Of a DNA stretch of 64,000 nt, positions 50,761 through 60,022 are shown piece by piece. The notes under the pieces are model-generated. The model was given only the letters and a program-made list of their open reading frames with translations, made no database searches and was not told where the DNA came from. Position numbers and translations under genes: made by a program. Every line of letters begins with the position of its first letter. Position 1 is the first letter of the stretch. Source of the DNA: Curtobacterium sp. 'Ferrero' (GTDB taxonomy: Bacteria > Actinomycetota > Actinomycetes > Actinomycetales > Microbacteriaceae); NCBI RefSeq assembly GCF_002412165.1, contig NZ_NXIA01000003.1:67254-131253 (forward strand). Reading direction: 5' to 3'.

Positions 50761-52158
50761 GTGTCCGCAACCACCCCAGCCCTGGGCTCGACCCACGACC
50801 CCGCACTGCGGTCGGCGATCGGCAAGGCGACGAAGCACCTCATGCCGATGCTCGTCATCCTGTACTTCGTCGCCTTCCTCGACCGCACCAACGTCGGCTT
50901 CGCCGAGGAGGCGCTCCGCGTCGACCGCGGCGTCTCGGACGCCGCCTTCGCCCTCGGCGCCGGCATCTTCTTCATCGGCTACGCGATCTTCGAGATCCCG
51001 TCCAACCTGCTGCTCAAGCGGTTCGGCGCGCGCTTCTGGCTCGCCCGCATCGCCGTCACCTGGGGGATCGTCGCCGCCCTGTTCGCCTTCACGACGAACG
51101 ACACAATGTTCATCGTCCTGCGGTTCCTGCTCGGCGTCACCGAGGCCGGCCTGTTCCCCGGCGTGATCATGTACCTGTCCGAGTGGTTCCCGAACAAGGT
51201 CCGCGTGCGGATGTTCGCGATCTTCTACCTGGCGCAGCCGTTCTCGCAGATGATCGGCGCACCGCTCTCCGGCGGCCTGATCAGCGTCGGCGACCAGGTC
51301 ACCCCGTTCGCGGGCTGGCAGGTCATGTTCGCCGGCGAGGGCATCCTCGCCGTGCTCGCCGGCGTCGCCGCACTGGTGTTCCTCACGAACAGCCCGCAGC
51401 AGGCGAAGTGGCTCGACGACGGCCAGAAGGCGTCGTTGACCGCGGCGATGGCCCGCGAGGACACCGCCAGGAACGAGGACGGTCCGAAGGGCATCTGGAA
51501 GGCGATGGCGAGCGGCCGCGTCTGGTACTTCACCGTCATCTACTTCTGCCTGCAGGTCGCCGTCTACGGCACCACCTTCTACCTGCCGCAGCAGGTGTCG
51601 GCCCTCCTCGGGCAGGACGTCGGCTGGCAGGTCGGGCTCGTCGCCGCGATCCCGTGGCTCGTCGGGCTGGTCGCCTGCTACCTCGTCGGCTCGAAGGCGG
51701 ACACGGTCCGGCGCCGCCGGCACTGGGGCACCATGTTCTACATCACGACCGGCCTGTCGATCCTCGGTTCCGCGTGGGCGGGCGCGAACGGGCAGCCGTT
51801 TCTCGGCATCCTCTTCATCACCCTGGCCGTGGCGAGCTTCCTCGCGGTCGGCCCGATCACCTGGGCCTACCCGACGGCGTTCCTCACCGGTGCCGCCGCC
51901 GCAGCGGGCATCGGCCTGATCAACTCGCTCGGCAACCTCGGCGGGTTCGTGGCCCCGATCATGCGCACCGCGATCAACGACGTCGTCCCGACGGACAGCG
52001 GCGCGTTCGGCATCGTCTCGCTCGGGGTCCTCGCCTTCCTGGCGGCCGTGATGATCTTCTGCACGAAGTTCTTCCGCGGCGCACGGGCCGACGAGCTGCT
52101 CGACACCTCCCACGTCGCGACGCCGTCGCGCCCGAGCACGAAGGGAGCGGCCCGGTGA
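50761..52158 (+). CDS. MFS transporter, anion:cation symporter type
   Basis: A 465-residue twelve-segment permease. The opening HLMPMLVILYFVAFLDRTNVGFAEEAL and FEIPSNLLLKRFGARFWLARI match the ACS family (tartrate, glucarate, phthalate-type carriers). It starts at GTG after AAGGAGCGATTC. Its stop overlaps the kinase gene (GTGA). ACS carriers usually take organic anions, which hints that the imported substrate may be an acid sugar rather than a neutral polyol. Confidence 0.92.
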   Translation: MSATTPALGSTHDPALRSAIGKATKHLMPMLVILYFVAFLDRTNVGFAEEALRVDRGVSDAAFALGAGIFFIGYAIFEIPSNLLLKRFGARFWLARIAVTWGIVAALFAFTTNDTMFIVLRFLLGVTEAGLFPGVIMYLSEWFPNKVRVRMFAIFYLAQPFSQMIGAPLSGGLISVGDQVTPFAGWQVMFAGEGILAVLAGVAALVFLTNSPQQAKWLDDGQKASLTAAMAREDTARNEDGPKGIWKAMASGRVWYFTVIYFCLQVAVYGTTFYLPQQVSALLGQDVGWQVGLVAAIPWLVGLVACYLVGSKADTVRRRRHWGTMFYITTGLSILGSAWAGANGQPFLGILFITLAVASFLAVGPITWAYPTAFLTGAAAAAGIGLINSLGNLGGFVAPIMRTAINDVVPTDSGAFGIVSLGVLAFLAAVMIFCTKFFRGARADELLDTSHVATPSRPSTKGAAR

Positions 52159-53882
52159 CCCGGCTGTTCAACGACCCGGCGGACTTCGCCGACGAGGCGG
52201 CGGACGGCTTCGTCCTCGCCAACCAGCGGTGGGTCCGGCGCGTGCACGGCGGCGTCGCCCGCTCCACGGCCAGCCCCGACGGACAGGTCGCCGTGGTCAT
52301 CGGCGGCGGCTCCGGCCACTACCCGGCGTTCGGCGGACTGGTCGGACCGGGGCTCGCGGCCGGCGCGGCGATGGGCAACCTGTTCGCCAGCCCGTCGGCC
52401 CAGCAGGTCGCAGGGGTCGCACGCGCCGCCGAGCGCGGTGGCGGGGTGCTGTTCTCGTACGGCAACTACGCGGGCGACTGCCTGAACTTCGACGCCGCGG
52501 CGCGGACCCTCGAGGCCGACGGCATCCCCGTCAGGACGGTCCGGGTCACCGACGACGTCGTCAGCGCACCCGCCGACCGCGCCGCCGAGCGTCGCGGCAT
52601 CGCCGGGGACCTCTGCGTCTTCAAGGTCGCCGGCGCCGCCGCCGAGGAGGGGCGCGACCTCGACGCCGTGACCGCCGTCGCGGAGCGTGCGAACGAGCGC
52701 ACCCGGTCCTTCGGCGTCGCGTTCTCGGGGTGCTCGCTCCCCGGGGCGTCCGAGCCGCTGTTCGAGGTGCCCGAACGTCGCATGGCGATCGGCATGGGCA
52801 TCCACGGTGAGCGCGGCATCGACGAGACCGACGTCCCGACGGCCGACGGCCTCGCGCAGCTGCTGGTCGCGCGTCTGCTCGACGAGCTGCCGGACGGCGT
52901 CACCGCCGACGGTGCGCGGGTCGTCCCGATCCTCAACGGCCTCGGGAGCGTCAAGTACGAGGAGCTCTTCGTCGTCTGGCGTTCCGTGGCCTGCCTGCTC
53001 GAGGACGCCGGCGTCGTGGTCGTGGAGCCCGAGGTCGGGGAGCTCGTCACCAGCTTCGACATGGCCGGGGTCTCGCTCACGCTGCTCTGGCTCGACGACG
53101 AGCTCGAGCGGCTCTGGTCCGCACCCGCCGACACCCCCGCCTTCCGCAAGGGCGGTGCGATCGCGGCCGAGCCGCTGCCGGAGTCGGAGCTCGAGGCCGC
53201 GCAGGGCATCGAGGTCGGCACCGGCACGGACGAGTCCCAGCAGGTCGCCGCCCGCGTGGCGTCGGCGCTCGCCGCCGCGCGCCGCGTCGTCGACGAGCAC
53301 GTCGACGAGCTCGGCGAGATGGACGCGATCGCCGGCGACGGCGACCACGGCATCGGCATGCAGCGCGGCGTCCACGCGGCGGACGCGGCCGCCCAGGAGG
53401 CACTGGGTCGCGGCGTCGGGGCGGGCGGACTGCTCGCCGTGGCGGCCGATGCGTGGTCCGACAAGGCCGGCGGGACGTCCGGTGCGATCTGGGGCGCCGC
53501 CCTGGAGGCACTGGGTCGCGTGGTCGGGGACGAGTCGCGTCCGTCGGCGGCGCGGCTCGCGGAGGCGGTGCACGCCGCGACCGCGGCGGTGTCCGCGTTC
53601 GGCGCCGTGCCCGGTGACAAGACGATGGTCGACGCGCTCGTGCCGTTCGACGACGCCTTCGGGTCCGCCGTCGAGGGCGGGGCGTCGACCGCGGATGCCT
53701 GGCGCGCCGCGGCGACGGCGGCCCGTGCGGCTGCGGACGCCACGGCCGACCTCGTGCCCCGCAAGGGGCGCGCCAAGACCCACGCCGAGCAGGCCGTGGG
53801 CACGAGGGACCCGGGAGCGGTGTCCTTCGCACTGATCGTCGAGACGGTGACCGCGGTCATCGAGGAAGGAGCAGCATCATGA
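52155..53882 (+). CDS. Dihydroxyacetone kinase family protein (DhaK-DhaL fusion)
   Basis: A 575-residue single-chain kinase. The DhaK half (1-330) has [12 protein letters not shown] and the substrate-binding His in [11 protein letters not shown] (about 217). The DhaL half (about 370-575) has [41 protein letters not shown] and the C-terminal [18 protein letters not shown] for ATP-lipid-free Mg binding. Such ATP-dependent kinases phosphorylate dihydroxyacetone or C4 ketoses (erythrulose). The next two genes are isomerases for tetrulose phosphates in described pathways, favouring an erythrulose kinase. Coupled on both sides by 4-nt overlaps. Confidence 0.92.
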   Translation: MTRLFNDPADFADEAADGFVLANQRWVRRVHGGVARSTASPDGQVAVVIGGGSGHYPAFGGLVGPGLAAGAAMGNLFASPSAQQVAGVARAAERGGGVLFSYGNYAGDCLNFDAAARTLEADGIPVRTVRVTDDVVSAPADRAAERRGIAGDLCVFKVAGAAAEEGRDLDAVTAVAERANERTRSFGVAFSGCSLPGASEPLFEVPERRMAIGMGIHGERGIDETDVPTADGLAQLLVARLLDELPDGVTADGARVVPILNGLGSVKYEELFVVWRSVACLLEDAGVVVVEPEVGELVTSFDMAGVSLTLLWLDDELERLWSAPADTPAFRKGGAIAAEPLPESELEAAQGIEVGTGTDESQQVAARVASALAAARRVVDEHVDELGEMDAIAGDGDHGIGMQRGVHAADAAAQEALGRGVGAGGLLAVAADAWSDKAGGTSGAIWGAALEALGRVVGDESRPSAARLAEAVHAATAAVSAFGAVPGDKTMVDALVPFDDAFGSAVEGGASTADAWRAAATAARAAADATADLVPRKGRAKTHAEQAVGTRDPGAVSFALIVETVTAVIEEGAAS

Positions 53883-54373
53883 CGCTGCGTCTGGTCGTCG
53901 GGTCGGATGACGCTGGCTACGAGTACAAGGAGGCGATCAAGGCCGACCTGCTCGCGGACGGACGGGTCGCGGACGTCACCGACGTCGGGGTCGACGCGGA
54001 CGGGCACACCGCCTACCCGCACATAGCCGTCGACGCCGCCCGGATGGTCGCGAACGGCGAGGCCGACCGCGCGATCCTGATCTGCGGCACCGGGCTCGGC
54101 GTGGCGATCAGCGCCAACAAGGTGCCCGGCATCCGAGCCGTGACCGCCCACGACAGTTACTCGGTCGAGCGGTCCGTGCTGTCGAACGACGCGCAGGTGC
54201 TCTGCATGGGGCAGCGGGTCGTCGGGCTCGAGGTCGCCCGTCGGATGGCGAAGGAGTGGCTCGGCTACGAGTTCGACCCGTCGTCCGCCAGCGCCGAGAA
54301 GGTCCAGGCGATCTGCGGCTACGACGGTTCCGCGGCCGAGGGCCTCGACGCCGAGGGAGCCGACCGCGCATGA
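53879..54373 (+). CDS. RpiB/LacAB-family sugar-phosphate isomerase
   Basis: A 164-residue isomerase with the catalytic Cys in [15 protein letters not shown] (about 69) and the His/Arg region [28 protein letters not shown]. RpiB members interconvert ribose-5-P and ribulose-5-P, but versions next to Dak-type kinases and TIM paralogues convert D-erythrulose-4-phosphate to D-erythrose-4-phosphate. It overlaps both neighbours by 4 nt (ATGA). Confidence 0.92.
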   Translation: MTLRLVVGSDDAGYEYKEAIKADLLADGRVADVTDVGVDADGHTAYPHIAVDAARMVANGEADRAILICGTGLGVAISANKVPGIRAVTAHDSYSVERSVLSNDAQVLCMGQRVVGLEVARRMAKEWLGYEFDPSSASAEKVQAICGYDGSAAEGLDAEGADRA

Positions 54374-55125
54374 CGCTCGTCGGGGTGTCGCTCAAGATGT
54401 ACTTCTCGCACGCCAGGACCCTCGACTGGGCCCGGCGGGTGGCGGACATCGCCGAGCGGCACCCCGCCGTGCGGTCGGGAGCCGCCGAGCTGTTCGTGGT
54501 CCCGTCGTTCCCGGCGCTCGTCCCCGTCCGGCAGGTGCTCGGCGACGGGCCGGTGCTGCTCGGCGCGCAGGACCTGTCGTGGGCCGACGACGGGGCGTTC
54601 ACCGGGGAGGTCTCCGGCGCAGAACTCCGCGAGATCGGCGTCGACCTGGTCGAGATCGGCCACGCCGAACGACGCTCCCTGTTCCACGAGACGGACGACG
54701 TCGTCGCCGCCAAGGTGCTCGCGGCGTTCCGCAACCGCCTGCGGCCGCTGGTGTGCGTCGGGGAGCCGGTCAGGGCCTCCGCGGCGGCCGCCGTGACGGA
54801 GGTGACCGCGCAACTCGACCGCGCCCTCGCGCCGGCGATCGCGGAGGGTGTCGCGGGTCCGGTCATCGTCGCCTACGAGCCCGTCTGGGCCATCGGCGCA
54901 CCGGCTCCGGCCCCGGACGAGCACATCGTCCAGGTGCTCGCGGGGATCGAGGCGCACGTGGCGGCGATCCCGGAGCTCGCGGGCTCCCGGGTGATCTACG
55001 GGGGGAGCGCCGGACCCGGCCTGCTCACGCGTGGGCAGGGGCGGATCGGGGGTCTGTTCCTCGGGCGGTTCGCGCACGACCCGGCGGCGGTGGCCACGAT
55101 CCTCGACGAGGTCGTGCCCGGCTAG
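54370..55125 (+). CDS. Triosephosphate isomerase paralogue (probable tetrulose-phosphate isomerase)
   Basis: A 251-residue TIM-barrel isomerase retaining Lys (about 9, SLKM), His (about 98, VEIGHAERR) and Glu (about 170, [10 protein letters not shown]), with GGSAGPG near the C-terminus. The normal N-x-K start motif is replaced by S-L-K, and the phosphate-loop surroundings differ from housekeeping TpiA, as in paralogues acting on L-erythrulose-1-phosphate. Last gene of the operon. Its stop overlaps the convergent response-regulator stop in CTAG. Confidence 0.88.
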   Translation: MTLVGVSLKMYFSHARTLDWARRVADIAERHPAVRSGAAELFVVPSFPALVPVRQVLGDGPVLLGAQDLSWADDGAFTGEVSGAELREIGVDLVEIGHAERRSLFHETDDVVAAKVLAAFRNRLRPLVCVGEPVRASAAAAVTEVTAQLDRALAPAIAEGVAGPVIVAYEPVWAIGAPAPAPDEHIVQVLAGIEAHVAAIPELAGSRVIYGGSAGPGLLTRGQGRIGGLFLGRFAHDPAAVATILDEVVPG

Positions 55126-55796
55126 ACCTCGTCCCGCGCCCCCGCGAGCCCGTGGTCGTGCGCGTACACCACGAGCTGCACGCGGTCCCGGAGCTGGAGC
55201 TTGCCCAGGATGCTCGAGATCTGCGTCTTCACGGTCGACTCGGTGACGAACTCCTTCGCGGCGATCTCGGCGTTCGACAGCCCGCGCGAGGCCCACCCGA
55301 ACACGATGCGCTCCCGGTCGGACAGCGACGCGAACTCGATCGGCTGCGGCTTCGGCGCACGCTCGACGTCGGCGCCGAACAGCTGGGCGAGGTCGTTCGG
55401 TGCGATCACCGAGCTGCCCTCGTGCACGGCGCGGATCGCGGCGAACAGGAACGGTGGCGTGGTGTCCTTCAGCAGGAAGCCGCTCGCGCCGAGCCGGATG
55501 GCGGTGGCGGCGGCCGGGTCGAGGCCGAACGTGGTGAGCACGACCACCCGTGGCAGCGGACCCTCGACCTCGCCCGAGTAGAGCCGACGGACGGTCTCGA
55601 CACCGTCCACACCGGCCATGCGCATGTCGAGCAGCACCACGTCCGGCCGGAGCGTCGGGATCGCGGCGAGGGCCTCGGCGCCGTCGGATGCCTCGCCCAC
55701 CACCTCCATGTCGTCCTGGGCGTCGAGGACGACGCGCAGACCCGCCCGGAAGAGTGCCTGGTCGTCGGTGAGCAGGATGCGGATGCGTTCGGTCAT
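55122..55796 (-). CDS. NarL/LuxR-type response regulator
   Basis: A 224-residue regulator: receiver domain (about 5-125; DDQALFRAG acidic pair, phospho-Asp in VVLLDMRMAG, Thr/Lys in LTTFG and LLKD) and a LuxR-type DNA-binding domain (about 155-215; LSDRERIVFGWASRGLSNAEIAAKEFVTESTVKTQI). Coupled by ATGA to the upstream histidine kinase, its cognate partner. Convergent with the carbohydrate operon, stops overlapping by 4 nt. Confidence 0.94.
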   Translation of the reverse strand: MTERIRILLTDDQALFRAGLRVVLDAQDDMEVVGEASDGAEALAAIPTLRPDVVLLDMRMAGVDGVETVRRLYSGEVEGPLPRVVVLTTFGLDPAAATAIRLGASGFLLKDTTPPFLFAAIRAVHEGSSVIAPNDLAQLFGADVERAPKPQPIEFASLSDRERIVFGWASRGLSNAEIAAKEFVTESTVKTQISSILGKLQLRDRVQLVVYAHDHGLAGARDEV

Positions 55797-57034
55797 CGGT
55801 GGCTCCCCCCTGGGATGTCGATCGGGATGCGTGCGCGGGCGACGAACGCGTCGTCGAGGACCGCTGCGTCGAAGGAGCCGTCGAGGGCGGCGAGCCGGCT
55901 GCGCATGCCGTCGACGCCACGGCCGGAACCGCCGGTCGACCCGCTGCCGACCCGGTTCTCCACCTCGAGCACGAGGTCGCCCGACCGCCAGGTCTCGTGC
56001 ACGGTCACGGGCATGCCGGGTGCGCCGTGCCGGAGTGCGTTCGTGAGCATCTCCTGCAGCACCCGCCGGGCGGCGGTCCCGCTGTCCGGGCCGAGTGTGC
56101 GCGGGACGCCCCGGACGGTGTGGTCGACCTGGATGCCGGCGTCGCGGATCCCCTGCACGATCTCGTCCAGGGTCGCCGGGCCCGCGTCGGCCGTGCCGTC
56201 GATCTGCCCGAGGACCTGCCGGACCTCCATGAGCGAGCTGCGGGCCGTGCTCGCGATGGTGGCGCTCACCTCGCGCACCCGGGCCTCGTCGGCGAGGAAC
56301 GGCACCGAGTCGGCCTGCGCGATGATGACCGCGAGCGAGTGCCCGACGACGTCGTGGACGTCCCGGGCGATCGCGGCGCGGATCCGTTCCGCCTCGGCGA
56401 CGTCGATGGCGCGGGTGGCGGTGGCCTCGGCCTCGGTCGCGACGGCCTCGGCGCGGGAGCGGGCCTCCTCGGCGTGCGCACGGCGCTCCGACTCGCGGTC
56501 GCGCGAGCGGAACGCCCGCACCGCGAGCCCCCCGGCCCACACGGCGAGCAGGGCCGCGACCGGTGCGACCATCGCGAGGAACGCCTGGTCGCGCGGGCCG
56601 TTGACGAGCACCGCGAAGCGGAAGCCCGTGACCGTGAGGTACAGGGTCGCCCCGACCCCGGTCACGAAGGCGAGGAGGCCGGACAACACGACCTCGGCGC
56701 GGGTCCCGAGGATCGCGGTCGTGCCGATCACCACGAAGATGGCGAGGTCGACCAGGGAGGGGCGCTCACCGCCCGCGACCTGCACGAAACCGAGCACGAC
56801 GACGAGGAGCATCGCGCCCGACGGCGACACCCGGCGGACGGCGATCGCTCCGGCAGCTGCGACGACCGCGAGGATGCTCGCGTGCTCGAGTCCGAGGTCG
56901 ACCGGCGCGAGGAACGCCGCTGCGGCGACGACCGCCCACACGACGTCGGCGACGACCGAGCGCACCGCGAGCGGTCGGACGAGCGTGCGCCGTGGGGTCA
57001 CGGCACCGATCATCGCACGGCGGTGTGCGGGCAT
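55793..57034 (-). CDS. Sensor histidine kinase (HisKA_3 type)
   Basis: A membrane kinase of 413 residues with this start (ATG at 57013 is an alternative). About six hydrophobic segments fill residues 25-175, then a coiled region rich in Arg/Glu/Ala. The dimerisation/phosphoacceptor helix has the His in IARDVHDVVGHSLAV, then a HATPase region (QEMLTNALRHGAPG N-box; SGRGVDGMRSRLAAL G-box). Paired with the downstream NarL-type regulator. A tiny membrane protein gene ends 14 nt upstream. Confidence 0.93.
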   Translation of the reverse strand: MPAHRRAMIGAVTPRRTLVRPLAVRSVVADVVWAVVAAAAFLAPVDLGLEHASILAVVAAAGAIAVRRVSPSGAMLLVVVLGFVQVAGGERPSLVDLAIFVVIGTTAILGTRAEVVLSGLLAFVTGVGATLYLTVTGFRFAVLVNGPRDQAFLAMVAPVAALLAVWAGGLAVRAFRSRDRESERRAHAEEARSRAEAVATEAEATATRAIDVAEAERIRAAIARDVHDVVGHSLAVIIAQADSVPFLADEARVREVSATIASTARSSLMEVRQVLGQIDGTADAGPATLDEIVQGIRDAGIQVDHTVRGVPRTLGPDSGTAARRVLQEMLTNALRHGAPGMPVTVHETWRSGDLVLEVENRVGSGSTGGSGRGVDGMRSRLAALDGSFDAAVLDDAFVARARIPIDIPGGSHR

Positions 57035-57048
57035 CGCCGTCGTCTGGG

Positions 57049-57150
57049 TCAGGCGACGGGTGCCACGGCGAGGATGGCCCACACGGTGACGGCGACGATC
57101 CCGGCGCAGACGCTCAGGGTGGCGATGACGTGCTTGCTCGAGGACTCCAT
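57049..57150 (-). CDS. Very small membrane protein upstream of the histidine kinase
   Basis: A 33-residue product: polar start MESSSKHV then one continuous hydrophobic helix (IATLSVCAGIVAVTVWAILAVA) and PVA. A GAGG box lies 8 nt before the ATG, and the kinase gene starts 14 nt downstream, so it is plausibly the first gene of the operon. Single-helix proteins beside sensor kinases can act as modulators; that role is inference. Confidence 0.5.
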   Translation of the reverse strand: MESSSKHVIATLSVCAGIVAVTVWAILAVAPVA

Positions 57151-57260
57151 GTGCTCAGCCTCGTGGAGTCGTGGGTCGGCGACATCGGGCGCACGGCCGA
57201 AGCGCATCAGCCCGCAGGACGAAGCCCTCTCGGCGCGCGGGTGCGCGCGACGTGCCCACA

Positions 57261-57310
57261 CGGCGGACGGGAGGCGCGTGGCGGCCGCGCCACGTGCCTC
57301 CCGTCCGCCG
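57261..57310. repeat. Palindromic terminator repeat, copy 4
   Basis: 22-bp arms with one G:U pair (57261-57282 / 57289-57310), core GCGGACGGGAGGC, 10 nt downstream of the leftward SDR-like gene's stop and about 110 nt upstream of the small membrane protein gene. Confidence 0.88.
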
Positions 57311-57320
57311 CGGGTCGGCG

Positions 57321-58007
57321 TCAGACGACCACGGAGCCGAGCATCCGGTGCGCGATCGAGATCGACTCGCCGCTGAGCGCCGACAGCGGCGAGGACAGGA
57401 ACGCGACCAGGTCCGCGATCTGCTGCGGGCTGGACTCGCCGCCCGCGCCGCGCTGCACCTCGGACCCGGGCTCGTCGGTGACCGTTCCCGGGTTCACGAC
57501 GTTCACGCTGACGCCCGATCCCGCCAGGTCGTCGGCCAGGTTCTTCGCGATGACGTTCACCGCCGTGTTCCGGAGCGATGCGGTGATGTTGCCGGAGATG
57601 TAGGCGTTCTGCCCGCTCACCACGACGACGCGACCGGAGCCCGCCTCCCGCTGGTGCGGCAGGACGGCGTTCGCGACGCGGAGGAAGCCCAGCGCCTTGC
57701 CGTCGATCGCCTCGGCGACCTGCTCGGGGTCGGACTTCCGTGCCGGGTCCAGCGTCTGCGCACTCGGAGCGGCGGTGACGACGAGCACGTCGATGCGCCC
57801 GTGCCGCGCGAGCACCGCAGCGACCCCGGCGTCGACCGACTCCTGTGACGCGGTGTCCATCGAGACGCTGTCGTCGCCGTCCTCGGCGCTCCGGGACGCC
57901 ACCACCACCGTGGAGCCCTCGGCCCGGAGCCGGTCGGCGACGGCACGGCCGATGTATCCCTTCCCCCCGACGACGAGCGCGACACGATCCGAGAGCTGCA
58001 GGTCCAT
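57321..58007 (-). CDS. SDR-like protein lacking the catalytic YxxxK
   Basis: A 228-residue Rossmann protein. The cofactor motif VVGGKGYIGRAVADRLRAEG and VVVSGQNAYISGN align with the SDR family, but where Y-x-x-x-K is expected the sequence reads TASLRNTAVNVIAKN, so both catalytic Tyr and Lys appear to be missing. PGTVTDEPGSE replaces the usual PGxxxT loop. It may bind NAD(P)H without normal SDR catalysis, or use other residues. A GTG at 58016 could extend it by three residues. Divergent from another SDR gene. Confidence 0.82.
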   Translation of the reverse strand: MDLQLSDRVALVVGGKGYIGRAVADRLRAEGSTVVVASRSAEDGDDSVSMDTASQESVDAGVAAVLARHGRIDVLVVTAAPSAQTLDPARKSDPEQVAEAIDGKALGFLRVANAVLPHQREAGSGRVVVVSGQNAYISGNITASLRNTAVNVIAKNLADDLAGSGVSVNVVNPGTVTDEPGSEVQRGAGGESSPQQIADLVAFLSSPLSALSGESISIAHRMLGSVVV

Positions 58008-58182
58008 GCCGGTCACGCTACGCGCGGCCCCGTCGGTCGGTGACCCGGATCGACGAGGCCGGCACCGCCGGACCGCGCGATCGGGCCACTCCCGAACGGC
58101 CGTCCAGCGCCCGCCGCCGACCATCGGCCGCACCGCAGCGACACCGACCGCAGCGACGACGGACCACCGATCAGGAGACGAC

Positions 58183-59016
58183 ATGACCGAACAGCAGCAG
58201 CCCCCGGGCAGCGACCAGCAGCTCACCCCGGCAGCCGACCACGGCGAGGAGTCCTACCGGGGTTCCGGCAAGCTCACCGGGAAGCGCGCGGTGATCACGG
58301 GCGGGGACAGCGGCATCGGCAAGGCGGTCGCGATCGCCTTCGCCCGCGAGGGAGCGGACGTCCTGATCAGCTACCTCCCGGACGAGGAGGACGACGCCCA
58401 GGACACGAAGCGCTGGGTGGAGGAGGCCGGGCGGACGGCGGTCCTGCTCCCGGGTGACGTCAGCGACCCGGCGTACTGCCGGTCCGTGGTCGCCACCGCG
58501 GTCGAGCGGCTCGGCGGGCTCGACGTGCTCGTGAACAACGCGGCGTACCAGATGACCCACGAGACGATCGAGGAGATCAGCGACGAGGAGTGGGACCACA
58601 CCCTCGCGACGAACCTCAGCGCGTACTTCCACCTCGTCAAGGCCGCGCTCCCGCACCTCGGCCCGGGCTCGGCGATCATCGGTTCGAGCTCGGTGAACTC
58701 CGACAACCCGAAGCCGGACCTCGCCCCGTACGACGTCACGAAGGCCGGCGTCGCGAACCTCTCGGCAGCGCTCGCCCAGCTGCTCGGCCCCCGCGGCATC
58801 CGCGTCAACAGCGTCGCACCCGGGCCGATCTGGACGCCCCTCATCCCCTCGACGATGCCGCCCGAGGAGGTCGAGCAGTTCGGCAAGCAGACGCCGCTCG
58901 GCCGCCCCGGACAGCCTGCCGAGCTCGCCCCGGTCTACGTGCTGCTCGCGAGCGACGACGGTAGCTACGTCTCCGGCGCCCGTGTCGCCGTGACGGGCGG
59001 CACCCCGATCCTCTGA
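58183..59016 (+). CDS. SDR family oxidoreductase, general-stress type
   Basis: A 277-residue SDR with a polar 30-residue N-terminal extension (TEQQQPPGSDQQ), cofactor motif TGGDSGIGKAVA, NNAAYQM, catalytic GSSSVNS and YDVTKAG, and C-terminal VYVLLASDDGSYVSGARVAVTGG. Extended SDRs of this type (YhdF/YghA-like) are often stress-induced. CAGGAG precedes the start. It sits 55 nt upstream of manganese catalase on the same strand, which suggests co-regulation under oxidative or stationary stress. Confidence 0.9.
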   Translation: MTEQQQPPGSDQQLTPAADHGEESYRGSGKLTGKRAVITGGDSGIGKAVAIAFAREGADVLISYLPDEEDDAQDTKRWVEEAGRTAVLLPGDVSDPAYCRSVVATAVERLGGLDVLVNNAAYQMTHETIEEISDEEWDHTLATNLSAYFHLVKAALPHLGPGSAIIGSSSVNSDNPKPDLAPYDVTKAGVANLSAALAQLLGPRGIRVNSVAPGPIWTPLIPSTMPPEEVEQFGKQTPLGRPGQPAELAPVYVLLASDDGSYVSGARVAVTGGTPIL

Positions 59017-59071
59017 GCGGCAGACCACCGCTGCCCGGCGACCGACCGCACCACCACGACAGGAGAACGAT

Positions 59072-59953
59072 TTGTACTTCCACAAGCAGGAACTCCAGTT
59101 CGCGTCCACCCCGGACAAGCCCGATGCCGTCTACGCCCGCAAGCTGCAGGAGGTGCTCGGCGGTCAGTACGGCGAGATCACCGTCGCCATGCAGTACCAG
59201 TTCCAAGCGTGGAACATGCACATGCCCGGCAAGTACCGGGATCTGGTGTTCGGCATCGGCGCGGAGGAGATGGGCCACGTCGAGATGCTCGCCACGATGA
59301 TCGCGCAGCTGCTCGAGAAGAGCCCGCTGGGCATCACCGAGGACGCCGTGCAGGACGACCCGACCGTCGCCGCGATCATCGGAGGCACGGACGTCCAGCA
59401 GGGCATCGTCGCCGGTGCCGGAGCCCGGCCGGTCGACAGCAACGGCAACCCGTGGCAGGGCTCGTACATCACCGCGAGCGGGAACCTGCTCGCGGACTTC
59501 ACGGCGAACGCCAACGCCGAGATGCAGGGTCGGGTGCAGGTCGCCCGGCTATACCACATGACCGACGACGCCGGGGTGCGGGACCTGCTCTCGTTCCTCC
59601 TCGCACGCGACACGATGCACCAGAACATGTGGGCGACGGCGGCCGCCGAACTCCGGGAACAGGGGATCGAGGACTTCCCGACACCGAGCAACTTCCCCCA
59701 GTCGAAGGAGAACCAGGAGGTCGACTACCAGTACCTGAACTTCTCCGACGGCAAGGAGGCGGCGAACGGCCCGTGGGCGAGCGGTCCCTCGTTCGACGGC
59801 AAGGGCGAGTACAGCTACCACGACGGTCCGACGACGTCGGCGCCGATGCCGCCGCCCACCCACCCGGACGTCCGGTTCTACGGCACGACCGAGCTGCCGA
59901 ACGTCGTCGAGAAGACGGCCGGGACGGTGCAGGACAAGCTGCACAAGGAGTAG
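59072..59953 (+). CDS. Manganese catalase
   Basis: A 293-residue non-haem catalase degrading hydrogen peroxide at a dimanganese centre. The four-helix ligands are visible: Glu about 35 (GEITVAMQYQ), E-x2-H at about 66-69 (EEMGHVEML), a second Glu in ANAEMQGR and His in ARDTMHQNMW. A C-terminal extension with DGPTTSAPMPPP follows. The start is TTG 7 nt after AGGAGA. H2O2 made by the amine oxidases of this region is one plausible source, though the gene sits with stress genes. Confidence 0.94.
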   Translation: MYFHKQELQFASTPDKPDAVYARKLQEVLGGQYGEITVAMQYQFQAWNMHMPGKYRDLVFGIGAEEMGHVEMLATMIAQLLEKSPLGITEDAVQDDPTVAAIIGGTDVQQGIVAGAGARPVDSNGNPWQGSYITASGNLLADFTANANAEMQGRVQVARLYHMTDDAGVRDLLSFLLARDTMHQNMWATAAAELREQGIEDFPTPSNFPQSKENQEVDYQYLNFSDGKEAANGPWASGPSFDGKGEYSYHDGPTTSAPMPPPTHPDVRFYGTTELPNVVEKTAGTVQDKLHKE

Positions 59954-59970
59954 CCCGGACCGTCCACGAG

Positions 59971-60015
59971 ACGGACGGGAGGCGCGGTGCCGGCTGGCAG
60001 CGACCTCCCGTCCGT
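59971..60015. repeat. Palindromic terminator repeat, copy 5
   Basis: 12-bp perfect arms (ACGGACGGGAGG / CCTCCCGTCCGT) at 59971-59982 and 60004-60015, loop 21 nt with some inner pairing, between the convergent manganese catalase and small membrane protein genes. Confidence 0.85.
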
Positions 60016-60022
60016 TCTGTGG

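Noticed and set aside
53879-55125. Housekeeping rpiB and tpiA
   Set aside because: They are embedded in a GntR-controlled catabolic operon, are chained to a Dak-type kinase, and the TIM copy lacks the usual N-x-K motif, so paralogues of a dedicated pathway fit better.
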